Positions 35,971 through 45,413 of a stretch of 64,000 nt of DNA are shown here, piece after piece (position 1 is the first letter of the stretch; each line of letters starts with the position of its first letter). The notes beneath the pieces are model-generated. The model was not told the origin of the DNA, made no database searches, and saw nothing but the letters and a program-made list of their open reading frames with translations. Made by a program: the position numbers and the translations under genes. Source of the stretch: Agromyces atrinae (GTDB lineage: Bacteria > Actinomycetota > Actinomycetes > Actinomycetales > Microbacteriaceae); NCBI RefSeq assembly GCF_013407835.1, contig NZ_JACCBI010000001.1:558001-622000 (forward strand). The letters are read 5' to 3'.

Positions 35971-36975
35971 TCAGGGAAGGACGACGACCTGTGCGCCGAA
36001 CACGAGCCCCGCGCCGAATCCGATCTGCAGGGCGAGTCCGCCCGACAGTTCGGGGTGCTCGTCGAGCAGCCGGTGCGTGGCGAGAGGGATGGACGCCGCC
36101 GAGGTGTTGCCCGTCGTCGCGATGTCGCGCGCGATGACGACCGACTCGGGGAGCTTGAGCTGCTTCGCGAACTCGTCGATAATCCGCATGTTCGCCTGGT
36201 GGGGGATGAAGGCGGCGAGGTCGGCCGAGGTGACGCCCGCGGCGTCGAGAGCCTGCTTCGCGACCTTCGCCATGTCCCACACGGCCCAGCGGAAGACCGT
36301 CTGGCCCTCCTGGCGGAGCGTCGGCCACTCGGCGGCACCGTCGCGGAACTCGGTGAGCGTGTTGTTCATGCCCACAGCGTCGGCCTTCGAGCCGTCGGAA
36401 CCCCAGATGGTTCGTGAGATACCGGGGAAGTCGCTCGGGCCGATCACAGCCGCTCCCGCACCATCGCCCAGGAGGAACGAGATCGAGCGGTCGGTCGGGT
36501 CGACGATGTCGGAGAGCTTCTCGGCGCCGATCACGAGGGCGTAGTGCGCGACACCCGTGCGGATGAGCGCGTCGGCCTGAGCGACCGCGTACGCGTAGCC
36601 CGCGCACGCCGCGTTGGCGTCGTAGGCCGCGGCCGGGTTCGCACCGACGCGATCGGCGACGACGGCGGCCATCGACGGAGTCTGCTGCACGTTCGAGATC
36701 GTCGCGATGATGACGAGGTCGATGAGTTCGGGCGAGACGCCCGACTTCGCGATCGCCTCACGGGCGGCCTCGGTCGCGAGGTCGACGGCGGCGACGTCGG
36801 AGCTCGCACGCGTGCGGGTCACGATGCCGGTGCGCTGCTGGATCCACTCGTCCGACGAGTTGATCGGACCGACGAGGTCGTCGTTCGGCACGGCACGGTC
36901 GCCACGAGCGGCGCCGAGCGCGTAGATGCGCGTGTAGGCGGGTCCGTGCGACTGCTGAAGGGTGGGAGGCGTCAT
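35971..36975 (-). CDS. fabH: 3-oxoacyl-ACP synthase III
   Basis: FabH starts fatty-acid synthesis by condensing an acyl-CoA with malonyl-ACP. In Gram-positive bacteria it favours branched primers. The 334-residue protein has the triad C124 in NAACAGYAYA, H259 in FIPHQANMRI and N290 in TTGNTSAASIP. The start at 36975 (MTPPTLQQ) is 29 bases after fabD; the longer open frame is a shadow. The position between fabD and acpP is standard for actinobacteria. Confidence 0.97.
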   Translation of the reverse strand: MTPPTLQQSHGPAYTRIYALGAARGDRAVPNDDLVGPINSSDEWIQQRTGIVTRTRASSDVAAVDLATEAAREAIAKSGVSPELIDLVIIATISNVQQTPSMAAVVADRVGANPAAAYDANAACAGYAYAVAQADALIRTGVAHYALVIGAEKLSDIVDPTDRSISFLLGDGAGAAVIGPSDFPGISRTIWGSDGSKADAVGMNNTLTEFRDGAAEWPTLRQEGQTVFRWAVWDMAKVAKQALDAAGVTSADLAAFIPHQANMRIIDEFAKQLKLPESVVIARDIATTGNTSAASIPLATHRLLDEHPELSGGLALQIGFGAGLVFGAQVVVLP

Positions 36976-37004
36976 GTGCGGCTTTCTCGTTGCGTCGTTC
37001 CCGC

Positions 37005-37925
37005 TCAGGCGGCGGAGTCGATGAGTTCGTACGCGGCGGTGAGGTCGTCGGGCGTCTTGACCGCGACCGACGGGATTCCCTTGAGCCCGCGCTTCGCGAG
37101 GCCCACGAGAGCGCCGGCCGGGACGACCTCGATGATGCCCGTGACGCCCGCATCGGCGAACGACTGCATGCAGAGGTCCCAGCGCACGGGCGACGACACC
37201 TGGCCGACGATGAGGTCGAGGAAGCGGCGACCCGAGTCGACGACGGTGCCGTCGTTGTTCGTCCACAGACGAAGCGTCGGGTCGGCGGGGCTGAGGGACG
37301 CGGCGACCTCGCTGAGGCGTGCGACGGCCGGCTCCATGAAGCGGGTGTGGAACGCGCCCGCGACCTGCAGGGGGATGACGCGTGCGCGTGCCGGGGGGTT
37401 CTCGGCGAGAGCGGCGAGAGCGGGGAGTTCACCCGCGACGACGATCTGACCGCCGCCGTTGACGTTCGCCGGGTAGAGACCGAGCTCGTCGAGACGTGCG
37501 AGGAGTTCGGCTTCATCGGCACCGATGACGGCGCTCATGCCGGTCTGCACCTGGCTGGCGGCATCCGCCATCGCTCGACCGCGCTCGGTGACGAGCGCGA
37601 GGGCGTCGTCGGCGCTCAGGATTCCCGCGCCGGCCGCTGCGGTGATCTCGCCCACGGAGTGACCGGCGATTCCGCCGACCTTCTCGCGTCGGCCATCGGC
37701 GAGGAGGGCTTCGAGGCTCAGGATGCCGGCGGCGACGATGAGCGGCTGCGCGACCGCGGTGTCTCGGATCGTGTCGGCGTCGCTCTCGGTGCCGTGCGTG
37801 AGGAGGTCGACACCCGAAGCGGCCGACAGCGCGCCGAGGCGATCGGCGAAACCGTCGTGCTCGAGCCACGGCGAGAGGAATCCAGGAGTCTGCGAGCCCT
37901 GACCCGGGCAGACGATGACAATCAT
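37005..37925 (-). CDS. fabD: Malonyl-CoA:ACP acyltransferase
   Basis: FabD loads malonyl groups onto ACP. The protein (306 aa) starts with MIVIVCPGQGSQTPGF, has the nucleophile S90 in GHSVGE and the catalytic His193 in GAFHTRF. An in-frame ATG 16 codons earlier is rejected because the family begins at this Met. Upstream lies a promoter-like TTCGAC (minus strand of 37982-37987), 18 bases and TACACT (37958-37963), overlapping the inverted repeats described separately. Confidence 0.97.
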   Translation of the reverse strand: MIVIVCPGQGSQTPGFLSPWLEHDGFADRLGALSAASGVDLLTHGTESDADTIRDTAVAQPLIVAAGILSLEALLADGRREKVGGIAGHSVGEITAAAGAGILSADDALALVTERGRAMADAASQVQTGMSAVIGADEAELLARLDELGLYPANVNGGGQIVVAGELPALAALAENPPARARVIPLQVAGAFHTRFMEPAVARLSEVAASLSPADPTLRLWTNNDGTVVDSGRRFLDLIVGQVSSPVRWDLCMQSFADAGVTGIIEVVPAGALVGLAKRGLKGIPSVAVKTPDDLTAAYELIDSAA

Positions 37926-37966
37926 CCCTCTAGTCTGCCGTTCGACCGAGCCATCGGAGTGTAGAC

Positions 37967-38016
37967 ATGCCACAAGCTCTCGTCGAAAGCGTTGTCGAGA
38001 GTGACGGGCGTGGCAT
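37967..38016 (-). promoter_or_regulatory. Nested inverted repeats and promoter between fasR-like gene and fabD
   Basis: ATGCCAC (37967-37973) is inverted as GTGGCAT (38010-38016), and inside it CTCTCG (37977-37982) is inverted as CGAGAG (37996-38001). The minus-strand fabD promoter (TTCGAC, 18 bases, TACACT) overlaps the left part. This is the obvious place for a FasR-type operator; the two repeats could also form an RNA hairpin. Confidence 0.45.
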
Positions 38017-39230
38017 CACGAGCGGCGCTTGCCCGGTTCGTGATCGCTCATCGAGCCGATGATGAGCGCGCACTGCAGGATGAGCGCTTCGCGCGCACCG
38101 GTCGCATCCCAGCCGATGACGTCGGAGACGCGCTTCAAGCGATACCGCACGGTGTTCGGGTGCACGAAGAGCTCGCGCGCGGTCGCCTCGAGCGAGCGGC
38201 CGTTGTCGAGGTAGCACCAGAGCGTCGTCAGCAACTCGGTCGAGTGGGCCTGCAGGGGCCGGTAGATGCGGTTGACGAGGGTCGCCTTCGCGAGGGAGTC
38301 GCCCGCGAGGGCGCGTTCGGGAAGGAGGTCGTCGGCGAGCACGGGCCGCGGCGCATGTCGCCACGACTTCGCCACGGCGAACCCGGCGAGGGCTGCCCGT
38401 GCGCTCTTCGACGCGTCGACGAGGTTCGGCACCTCGTGCCCGAGCACGAGGTGGCCCGGTCCGAAGTGCGGCTCGAGGGCGACCGCGATCTCCTGGAACC
38501 CGAGCGCCGGAGCGGTACCGATCGTCTCGCTGCCGTTCTCGGCCTCGGCGGGCTCGCGCGGTTCGGCGCGACCGATGACGAGGACGAGCCGATTGCCCTG
38601 GATGCCGATGAGCACGTCGGCCTGCATGTGGCGCGCCGCACGGCGCACTTGATCGACGTCGACGTGAGGCTGCGTCGTTCCGACGAGGACGGCGACCTCT
38701 CCGTGGCCGTGCCAACCGAGGGCAGCGATGCGGCTCGGGAGCTCGTCGTCGTACTCGCCCGACAGGATCGAGTCGACGACGAGAGCCTCGAGACGGGCAT
38801 CCCACAGCCCACGCGCCTCGGCGGCGCGTGCGTAGACGTCGGCCGCGGCGAAGGCGATCTCGCGCGAGTAGAGCAGGATCGCCTCGCGGAGCGACTCGCT
38901 GCCGTCCTTCACGCGGTCTTCGACGACCTCGACCGTCACCCGGATGAGCTGCAGCGTCTGCTGCAGACTCACCGATCGCAGCAGCTCACGAGGAGCCGCA
39001 CCGAAAACGTCGGCGGCGATCCAGGGCGTCGATCGAGGGTCGTCGAACCACGAGATGAAGGACGTGATGCCCGCCTGGGCGACGAGACCCACGGCGGAGC
39101 GACGGCCCGGGGGCATGTCGCCGTACCACGGCAGGGTGTCCTCGAGGCGCTTCAGAGTCGCCGTGGAGAGTTCACCCGAGATCGTCCGCAACCATGCGAG
39201 CGTCTCGTCCTTCGTTCGGGGCTTGGCCAC
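38016..39230 (-). CDS. fasR: FasR-like PucR/CdaR-family regulator of fatty-acid genes
   Basis: A 404-residue protein with a long helical N-terminal sensing region, a GGDEF-like (CdaR) central region and a C-terminal PucR helix-turn-helix. The HTH contains TLWCYLDNGRSLEATARELFVHPNTVRYRLKRVSDVIGWD. In Streptomyces, FasR is a PucR-type protein that activates fabD-fabH-acpP-fabF from the same position immediately upstream of fabD, as here. The stop lies 90 bases before fabD. The start is six bases after the aceE stop, so it can be co-transcribed with aceE. Assignment rests on family and position. Confidence 0.88.
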   Translation of the reverse strand: MAKPRTKDETLAWLRTISGELSTATLKRLEDTLPWYGDMPPGRRSAVGLVAQAGITSFISWFDDPRSTPWIAADVFGAAPRELLRSVSLQQTLQLIRVTVEVVEDRVKDGSESLREAILLYSREIAFAAADVYARAAEARGLWDARLEALVVDSILSGEYDDELPSRIAALGWHGHGEVAVLVGTTQPHVDVDQVRRAARHMQADVLIGIQGNRLVLVIGRAEPREPAEAENGSETIGTAPALGFQEIAVALEPHFGPGHLVLGHEVPNLVDASKSARAALAGFAVAKSWRHAPRPVLADDLLPERALAGDSLAKATLVNRIYRPLQAHSTELLTTLWCYLDNGRSLEATARELFVHPNTVRYRLKRVSDVIGWDATGAREALILQCALIIGSMSDHEPGKRRS

Positions 39231-39236
39231 TCGGTT

Positions 39237-41963
39237 TTAGCTCTCGCCCCCGGCCGAGCCGGTCGTGCCGGCGTTCACGTCGTGCAGTCGGTACTTCGCG
39301 ATGGCCTGCGCGGGGATGCTTCGATCGATCTCGCCGCGCTGGGCGAGGAGTTCGAGCGTGCGCACGACGACCGAGGGGCCGTCGATCGTGAAGTAACGAC
39401 GCGCGGCGGGGCGCGTGTCGCTGAAGCCGAAGTCATCCGCACCGAGGGTCGCGAACTCACCGGGCACGAAGGCGCGGATCTGGTCGGGAACGGCGTGCAT
39501 GAAGTCGGACACGGCGACGAACGGTCCGGCTGCGCCGGCGAGCTTCGTCGTGAGGTACGGAACGCGCACGGCGCCGTCGGGGTCGAGGAAGTTGTGCTTC
39601 TCGGCGGCGAGGCCGTCGCGACGGAGCTCCGACCACGAGGTGACCGACCACACGTCGGCCGAGACGCCCCAGTCGTTCGCGAGCAGTTCCTGAGCCTCGA
39701 TGATCCACGGCACCGCCACGCCGGAGGCGAGCAGCTGAGCCTTGGGGCCCGCCGTGCTCGACTCGGAGATGCGGTGGATGCCGCGGACGATGCCCTCGAC
39801 GTCGACCGATTCCGGCTCGGCCGGCTGAACGAGCGGCTCGTTGTAGACCGTCAAGTAGTACATGACGTTCGGGTCGGGGTGCGATCCGCCGTACATGCGC
39901 TCGAGACCCGACCGCATGATGTGGCCGATCTCGTAGCCGTAGGCGGGGTCGTATGACACGACCGCGGGGTTCGTCGACGCGAGGAGCGGCGAGTGGCCGT
40001 CGGCGTGCTGCAGGCCTTCGCCCGTGAGCGTCGTGCGGCCGGCGGTCGCGCCGATGATGAAGCCGCGAGCCATCTGGTCGCCGGCTGCCCACATCGCGTC
40101 ACCCGTGCGCTGGAACCCGAACATCGAGTAGAAGACGTAGATCGGGATGAGGGGCTCGCCCTGCGTCGAGTACGACGTTCCGACGGCGGTGAAGGCGGCG
40201 AGTGCACCGGCCTCGTTGATGCCGACGTGGATGATCTGGCCCTGCGGGCTCTCCTTGTAGGCGAGGAGAAGTTCGCGGTCGACCGAGGTGTACTTCTGGC
40301 CGTTCGGGTTGTAGATCTTCGCGTTCGGGAAGAACGCGTCCATGCCGAACGTGCGCGCCTCGTCGGGGATGATCGGGACGATGCGGTTGCCGAAGTCCTT
40401 CGACCGCATGAGGTCCTTCAGCAGTCGGACGAACGCCATGGTCGTGGCGATCTCCTGCGTTCCGGAGCCCTTCTTCGCGATCGCGTACGCCGAGTCGTCC
40501 GGCAGCGTGAACTCGGTGTGCTTCGTGCGACGCTCGGGCACGTAGCCGCCGAGCGCGCGACGCCGCTCGTGCAGGTACTGGATCGCCTCGTCCTGCTCGC
40601 CCGGGTGGTAGTACGGCGGCAGGTAGGGGTTCTCTTCGAGCTGCGCGTCCGAGATGGGGATGTGCATGGCGTCACGGAACGTCTTCAGGTTCTCGAGCGT
40701 CATCTTCTTCATCTGGTGGGTCGCGTTGCGGCCCTCGAAGCTCGGTCCGAGACCGTAGCCCTTGATCGTCTTCACGAGGATGACGGTCGGCTGGCCCTTG
40801 TGCTCGCTCGCGGCCTTGAAGGCGGCATAGACCTTGCGGTAGTCGTGGCCACCGCGCTTGAGGCCCCAGATCTGCTCGTCGGTGTAGTCCTTGACGAGTT
40901 CGAGGGCGCGCGGGTCGCGGCCGAAGAAGTTCTCGCGCACGAAGGCGCCGTCTTCGGTCTTGTACGTCTGGTAGTCGCCGTCGGGCGTGACGTTCATGAG
41001 GTTGCGGAGCGCGCCGTCGTTGTCGCGGGCGAGGAGGTCGTCCCACTCGCGGCCCCAGATGACCTTGATGACGTTCCAGCCGGCACCGCGGAAGAAGCTC
41101 TCGAGCTCCTGGATGATCTTGCCGTTTCCGCGCACCGGGCCGTCGAGACGCTGCAGGTTGCAGTTGATCACGAAGTTGAGGTTGTCGAGGCCGTCGTTGG
41201 CAGCGACCTGCAGCTGACCGCGGCTCTCGACTTCGTCCATCTCACCGTCGCCGAGGAACGCCCAGACCTGCTGGTCGCTCGCGTCCTTGATGCCGCGGTT
41301 GGTGAGGTACTTGTTGGCCTGGGCCTGGTAGATCGCGTTGATCGGGCCGAGACCCATCGACACGGTCGGGAACTGCCAGAACTGCGGCATGAGGCGCGGG
41401 TGCGGGTACGACGAGAGGCCGTAGGGGGCGTGCGACTTCTCTTGACGGAATCCGTCGAGCTGGTCGGTGCCGAGGCGGCCCTCGAGGAAGGCGCGGGCGT
41501 ACATGCCGGGGGAGGCGTGGCCCTGGAAGAAGATCTGGTCTCCGCCGCCGGCGTGGTCCTGGCCGCGGAAGAAGTGGTTGTAGCCGACCTCGTAGAGCGA
41601 CGCGGCTCCGGCGTAGGTCGAGATGTGGCCGCCGACCGAGATGCCGGGGCGCTGAGCGCGGTGCACCATGATCGCGGCGTTCCAGCGGAGCCACGCACGG
41701 TAGCGGCGCTCGATCTCCTCGTCGCCGGGGAACTCGGGCTCGTTCTCGGGAGCGATGGTGTTCAAGTAGTCGGTGGTGGGAACCATCGGCACGCCGAGGT
41801 GCAGTTCCTTCGACCGCTTGAGGAGGCTCAGCATGATCTCGCGGCCACGCTGGTGGCCATGAGCGGCCACGAGCGCGTCGAGTGATTCAGACCACTCGGC
41901 CGTTTCTTCGGGATCGGAGTCCAAGGCTTCCACCGAGTACGGGTCCTGGTCGTTGACAGTCAC
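39237..41963 (-). CDS. aceE: Pyruvate dehydrogenase E1 component, homodimeric
   Basis: AceE decarboxylates pyruvate with thiamine diphosphate and passes the acetyl group to E2, feeding acetyl-CoA to the TCA cycle and fatty-acid synthesis. The 908-residue length and the ThDP signature GDGEMDE...[15 protein letters not shown] identify the single-chain actinobacterial/proteobacterial type. Other conserved segments include [20 protein letters not shown] and [14 protein letters not shown] central motifs. The GTG at 41963 follows GAAAGG at good distance. The longer in-frame start 11 codons upstream lacks a ribosome-binding site. A -10 TAAGAT lies upstream on the minus strand (42051-42056). Confidence 0.96.
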   Translation of the reverse strand: MTVNDQDPYSVEALDSDPEETAEWSESLDALVAAHGHQRGREIMLSLLKRSKELHLGVPMVPTTDYLNTIAPENEPEFPGDEEIERRYRAWLRWNAAIMVHRAQRPGISVGGHISTYAGAASLYEVGYNHFFRGQDHAGGGDQIFFQGHASPGMYARAFLEGRLGTDQLDGFRQEKSHAPYGLSSYPHPRLMPQFWQFPTVSMGLGPINAIYQAQANKYLTNRGIKDASDQQVWAFLGDGEMDEVESRGQLQVAANDGLDNLNFVINCNLQRLDGPVRGNGKIIQELESFFRGAGWNVIKVIWGREWDDLLARDNDGALRNLMNVTPDGDYQTYKTEDGAFVRENFFGRDPRALELVKDYTDEQIWGLKRGGHDYRKVYAAFKAASEHKGQPTVILVKTIKGYGLGPSFEGRNATHQMKKMTLENLKTFRDAMHIPISDAQLEENPYLPPYYHPGEQDEAIQYLHERRRALGGYVPERRTKHTEFTLPDDSAYAIAKKGSGTQEIATTMAFVRLLKDLMRSKDFGNRIVPIIPDEARTFGMDAFFPNAKIYNPNGQKYTSVDRELLLAYKESPQGQIIHVGINEAGALAAFTAVGTSYSTQGEPLIPIYVFYSMFGFQRTGDAMWAAGDQMARGFIIGATAGRTTLTGEGLQHADGHSPLLASTNPAVVSYDPAYGYEIGHIMRSGLERMYGGSHPDPNVMYYLTVYNEPLVQPAEPESVDVEGIVRGIHRISESSTAGPKAQLLASGVAVPWIIEAQELLANDWGVSADVWSVTSWSELRRDGLAAEKHNFLDPDGAVRVPYLTTKLAGAAGPFVAVSDFMHAVPDQIRAFVPGEFATLGADDFGFSDTRPAARRYFTIDGPSVVVRTLELLAQRGEIDRSIPAQAIAKYRLHDVNAGTTGSAGGES

Positions 41964-42050
41964 GGTCGACCTTTCTCTCGCGCGCAGTTGGCGCATTCAG
42001 GGAGACGTTCGCATCGGCGGCCGGGTCACGGCTCGTCGAGCACCCCCGCC

Positions 42051-42056
42051 ATCTTA
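42051..42056 (-). promoter_or_regulatory. -10 element for aceE
   Basis: The minus strand reads TAAGAT here, 88 bases upstream of the aceE GTG, leaving a leader of about 80 bases. It lies within 30 bases of the divergent peroxiredoxin promoter. Confidence 0.45.
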
Positions 42057-42085
42057 GTGAGTCTAGGCGGGTAGGCTCGGCGACC

Positions 42086-42550
42086 ATGGCACTTGAGAAC
42101 GACACACTGGCCCCCGACTTCGAACTCATCGATCAGTTCGGTCAGACCGTGCATCTGTCCGACTTCCGCGGAGTCAAGCCGGTCACGCTCGTGTTCTTCC
42201 CCCTCGCGTTCTCGGGAACATGCCAGGGCGAGCTCTGCGAACTCCGTGACAACATCGGAATCTTCGCCGACGCGAACGTCGAACTCATCGGCATCTCGGT
42301 CGACTCGAAGTACACGCTGCGCGCGTGGGGCGAGGAGCAGGGTTACACCTTCCCGCTGCTCGCCGATTTCTGGCCGCACGGCCAGGTCGCCAAGGAATAC
42401 GGCGTCTTCCTCGAGGAGAAGGGCTTCGCGAACCGCGCCACCTTCGTGATCGACCGCGACGGCGTCATCCGATCGAGCTTCATCACGGCACCCGGCCAGC
42501 CGCGTTCGCTCGAGGCGTACCGCGACGCGGTCGCCGAGCTCGTCGGCTGA
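42086..42550 (+). CDS. AhpE-type peroxiredoxin
   Basis: The protein (154 aa) reduces hydroperoxides or peroxynitrite. The peroxidatic C46 lies in FFPLAFSGTCQGELCELRD, close to the AhpE signature. A second cysteine, C51, lies only five residues on, where AhpE proteins usually have none, so it might form a disulfide with C46. The ATG follows TAGGCT (42072-42077) by eight bases, which suits a leaderless or near-leaderless transcript. The cytosolic electron donor is not encoded nearby. Confidence 0.92.
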   Translation: MALENDTLAPDFELIDQFGQTVHLSDFRGVKPVTLVFFPLAFSGTCQGELCELRDNIGIFADANVELIGISVDSKYTLRAWGEEQGYTFPLLADFWPHGQVAKEYGVFLEEKGFANRATFVIDRDGVIRSSFITAPGQPRSLEAYRDAVAELVG

Positions 42551-42556
42551 CTCCGC

Positions 42557-43249
42557 TCAGCCGATCTGCGCGACCGCGCGGGCGATGACGAGCGCGAGCA
42601 GGATGAACCCCGCGAACGACTCGAGGCCCATGAGGAGCTTCGCGCGGTGCGTGAGCGGCATCGTGTCGGTCGGGCTGAACGCCATCGAGTTGCTCAGCGA
42701 GAAGTACAGGTAGTCGACGAACGACGGCACCCAGTCGCTCGTGCGTGACGACCCGCGGGCGACCTCGACGACGGCGTCGTGGTCTTCGTCCTGCGGGAAC
42801 CGGAAGTCGGCGTGCGCGAGGTCTTCGCGCGGTACGTGGACGCGAGCGACAGGGCCGCCGCGATCGATCACCCAGTAGAGCAGCGCGAACGCGATGACGT
42901 TGGTCGTCCACACCTGGAGGGATGCCACGAGGAGCGCCGTCCCGTCTCCGGCGCGCTCGACGAGTTGGAAGACGAGGAGCACGAGCGTGATCTGGTTCGC
43001 CGCGACGAGCACGAGCGCCGTGACGATCTCGAGGTTCCGCGACCAGCGCGTCTGCCGCACGAGCCGGTGGGGGTTCAGCACGATGAGCGGGATCAGCAGC
43101 GCGACCACGACGACGGCGACGATGTAGCGCTGGACCTCGAGGAGCGAGCTCGGAAGGAACAGGTGCAGTGCGAGTGCGATGAGCACGGCGATGACGACGG
43201 GCCAGCGGTGCTCGGCTGGCGCCGTTCGAGAGCGTTGGTCGTCGGCCAT
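42557..43249 (-). CDS. DUF1345 family membrane protein
   Basis: A 230-residue protein with five to six membrane segments, the first two near residues 17-58. A conserved C-terminal motif DYLYFSLSNSMAFSPTDTMPLTHRAK is the DUF1345 signature and resembles the pore region of two-helix ion channels. No function is established. The stop is six bases from the convergent peroxiredoxin stop, and the gene is divergent from tRNA-Val, 47 bases away. Confidence 0.85.
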   Translation of the reverse strand: MADDQRSRTAPAEHRWPVVIAVLIALALHLFLPSSLLEVQRYIVAVVVVALLIPLIVLNPHRLVRQTRWSRNLEIVTALVLVAANQITLVLLVFQLVERAGDGTALLVASLQVWTTNVIAFALLYWVIDRGGPVARVHVPREDLAHADFRFPQDEDHDAVVEVARGSSRTSDWVPSFVDYLYFSLSNSMAFSPTDTMPLTHRAKLLMGLESFAGFILLALVIARAVAQIG

Positions 43250-43269
43250 GAGCGGAGTCTACGCTCCGC

Positions 43270-43275
43270 TATGAT
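43270..43275 (+). promoter_or_regulatory. -10 element of tRNA-Val
   Basis: TATGAT at 43270-43275 lies 21 bases before the tRNA. No -35 match at suitable distance was found. Confidence 0.4.
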
Positions 43276-43296
43276 GGCGGAAGTCGTCTTTCAGAC

Positions 43297-43369
43297 GGGC
43301 CTTTAGCTCAGTTGGTAGAGCGCCACGTTTACACCGTGGATGTCATCGGTTCGAGCCCGGTAGGGCCCA
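43297..43369 (+). tRNA. tRNA-Val (anticodon TAC)
   Basis: The acceptor is GGGCCTT/AGGGCCC with one G-U pair, D stem GCTC/GAGC and anticodon stem CCACG/CGTGG around TTTACAC. The anticodon TAC is at 43330-43332; the discriminator is A and CCA is not encoded. The 242 bases that follow hold no gene I can support. Confidence 0.97.
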
Positions 43370-43611
43370 CAGTCTCCTCTCTCAGCGCTATCTGTGCACA
43401 TCGCGCGCAGCGCACTCATGCGACGCCGACGTCGAGTTGAATTATGGGGTTCGCGCGGGCCCCAAGTGCGTTTGTGATCGACATGTCCGAGATGGTCGAC
43501 GTGCACTTCAAAAGTGCGGCATCGTTCACGGTTCGATCGAGTCAGTTGCTCACTGCTACATTCGCCTCAGTTCTGCTATCAGCGTTCGCTTGCCGTGATT
43601 AAGGGCTTGTA

Positions 43612-44256
43612 ATGACTGACGATGCGCCTCAACCACCGGCCGGTTGGTACCCAACTCCGGATGGTTCCCAGCGATACTGGAATGGCGAGAGTTGGCTGAG
43701 TCTTCCTGAGCCATCCCGCTCTCCTCTGCCTACTGAGCCTGCAGAAGCGACGCCAACTCATCGGTCGTCCCGACGAACGTCTGTGCTCGTCGCAAGCGTG
43801 CTCGTCGCGGTTCTATTGGTGGTAGGCGGTGGCGCACTCGTTTGGAAGCTGGTCACGGATCAGCAAGCCGCGGTCGCTGCGCAGGAGGCGGCTGACCGCG
43901 CTGCGGTGAAGGAAGAGGCTGCACAACGAGCAGCGGACGCGAAGGCAGCGGCAGCCAAAGAGGCTGAAGCGAGCGAGCGGAAGCTTCGCGCTGACAGCGT
44001 CCCAGGAATCGAGGATTCCATCCGCGCGATGGCTGAGAAACACATCGCTGACGGGCTCATCGACGGCCCAGTGCTTTCAATCGACTGCAGTCCTGTGAAC
44101 GGCGGATCGACGGATGACCTGACCGAACAGACCACAGTATTTGAGTGCTTCGTTGCAAACGTAGACAACGGCGACGGCACGCTGAGTGGCTACAGTTACA
44201 ACTCGACAATGAACTGGGACACCGGTAGCTATACGTATGGCATCGGAGCGCCGTAG
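43612..44256 (+). CDS. DUF2510-domain membrane-anchored protein
   Basis: The 214-residue protein begins with a DUF2510 motif, PPAGWYPTPDG...RYWNGESW, then a linker, one membrane helix (about 59-82, VLVASVLVAVLLVVGGGALVW) and an Ala/Glu/Lys coiled coil (about 85-130). A small extracellular domain follows with CSPVNG and FECFVANVDNGDG (two cysteines). The architecture suits a cell-surface protein of unknown role. Base composition is visibly lower in G+C than its neighbours, and codon use includes more A/T-ending codons, so it may be a recent acquisition next to tRNA-Val. Confidence 0.75.
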   Translation: MTDDAPQPPAGWYPTPDGSQRYWNGESWLSLPEPSRSPLPTEPAEATPTHRSSRRTSVLVASVLVAVLLVVGGGALVWKLVTDQQAAVAAQEAADRAAVKEEAAQRAADAKAAAAKEAEASERKLRADSVPGIEDSIRAMAEKHIADGLIDGPVLSIDCSPVNGGSTDDLTEQTTVFECFVANVDNGDGTLSGYSYNSTMNWDTGSYTYGIGAP

Positions 44257-44323
44257 AGTACGCGAATATTCAGGGATTAGCGCTGAGGCAAATCTGTAGC
44301 TCATCGACAGCATGACATCGTCC

Positions 44324-45349
44324 TCAGCCACCGCTCGCCGAGATCGGGTGCTCCGGGCACCCGCAACTGCCGCCGAGCACGAGTTCACCGCCGATCGTGA
44401 GGTGGCTGTGCGCGTCGCCCTCGTCGCCCGTCATGGCGAGCAAAAGGCCGACCGCGGTCTCCGCGATCTTCTCGATGGGCTGACGGTACGACGTGAGCGA
44501 CGGCGACATGAACGACGCTGCGACGGTGCCGTCGATCGAGGCGATCGCGAGGTCGTCGGGGACGCGGATCCCGCGTTCGGCGCACGCCCGGATCGCACCG
44601 ACGGCCTGAACGTCGGAGGAGACGAAGAGGGCTGCGGGCGGCGTGCCCTCGCGTTCGAGGAGCGTTCGCGTCGCCTCGTAACCGCCAATCTCGGTGAAGT
44701 CGGCTCGCGCGAGATAGCGGTCGTCGCCGGCCCCGGTCGACGTCGCCTCGCGCCATCCGTCGACGCGCTCGTCGGCCGAGCTCGTGCCGATGCGCCCGCC
44801 GACGCACGCGACGATCGAGTGTCCGTGTTCGAGGAGGTGCTGCACGACACTGTGCGCGGCGGCTCGGTTGTCGATCGTGACCGACGAGAGGTCGAGCCCG
44901 TGGTGGATGCGGTCGAGGATGATCGCGGGCACCGTGCTGCGGGAGAGCAGACCGAGCGTGTTCTCGGAGTTGGACGATATTGCCATGATGCCGTCGACCT
45001 GGCGGGCGGCGAACGACTCGATGTAGCGCATCTCGCGCTCTTCCTCGTCGTTGGTGATGCCCACGGCGAGCGAATTGCCCGTCGCGTAGAGCTGTTCCTC
45101 GATCGCTGTCGCGAGTTCACCGAAGAAGCCGTTGACCGCGCTCGGCACGAGGAGCGCGACGGTCTGCGTCGACGAGCCGCGGAGCGCTTGAGCGATGGTG
45201 TTGGGGGTGTAGCCCAACTCGTCGATCGCCTGCTCGATGCGGGCGCGAGCTGCGGCGGACACGGGCCGCGGCCCGCCATTGGTGACATAGCTGACGAGGG
45301 CGGGGGAGACTCCCGCCCGCCGGGCGACATCTGCACGAGAAACGACCAT
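44324..45349 (-). CDS. LacI-family transcriptional regulator
   Basis: The protein (341 aa) has an N-terminal LacI helix-turn-helix (SRADVARRAGVSPALVSYVTNG) and a hinge helix (YTPNTIAQALRG). The C-terminal periplasmic-binding-like ligand domain ends DGTVAASFMSPSLTSYRQPIEKI. The start at 45349 gives the family N-terminus; a longer frame upstream crosses the operators and is rejected. It is divergent from the nucleoside hydrolase, and the three palindromes between them are its likely operators. The ligand is probably a nucleoside or ribose-related compound, by context. Confidence 0.92.
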   Translation of the reverse strand: MVVSRADVARRAGVSPALVSYVTNGGPRPVSAAARARIEQAIDELGYTPNTIAQALRGSSTQTVALLVPSAVNGFFGELATAIEEQLYATGNSLAVGITNDEEEREMRYIESFAARQVDGIMAISSNSENTLGLLSRSTVPAIILDRIHHGLDLSSVTIDNRAAAHSVVQHLLEHGHSIVACVGGRIGTSSADERVDGWREATSTGAGDDRYLARADFTEIGGYEATRTLLEREGTPPAALFVSSDVQAVGAIRACAERGIRVPDDLAIASIDGTVAASFMSPSLTSYRQPIEKIAETAVGLLLAMTGDEGDAHSHLTIGGELVLGGSCGCPEHPISASGG

Positions 45350-45413
45350 GTGCTTCCACTTTCGTTGGGGTGCATCCGGGTCGACTCGCGAGCGAGTCAC
45401 CGTCGACGAGCCC

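Noticed and set aside
39993..41885. A 630-codon open frame opposite aceE
   Set aside because: Same cause: antisense of a GC-rich gene; valine-, leucine- and arginine-rich without recognisable motifs.
43297..44310. Genomic island inserted at tRNA-Val
   Set aside because: No integrase, no direct repeat of the tRNA 3' end and only one gene of altered composition, so an island call is not supported.
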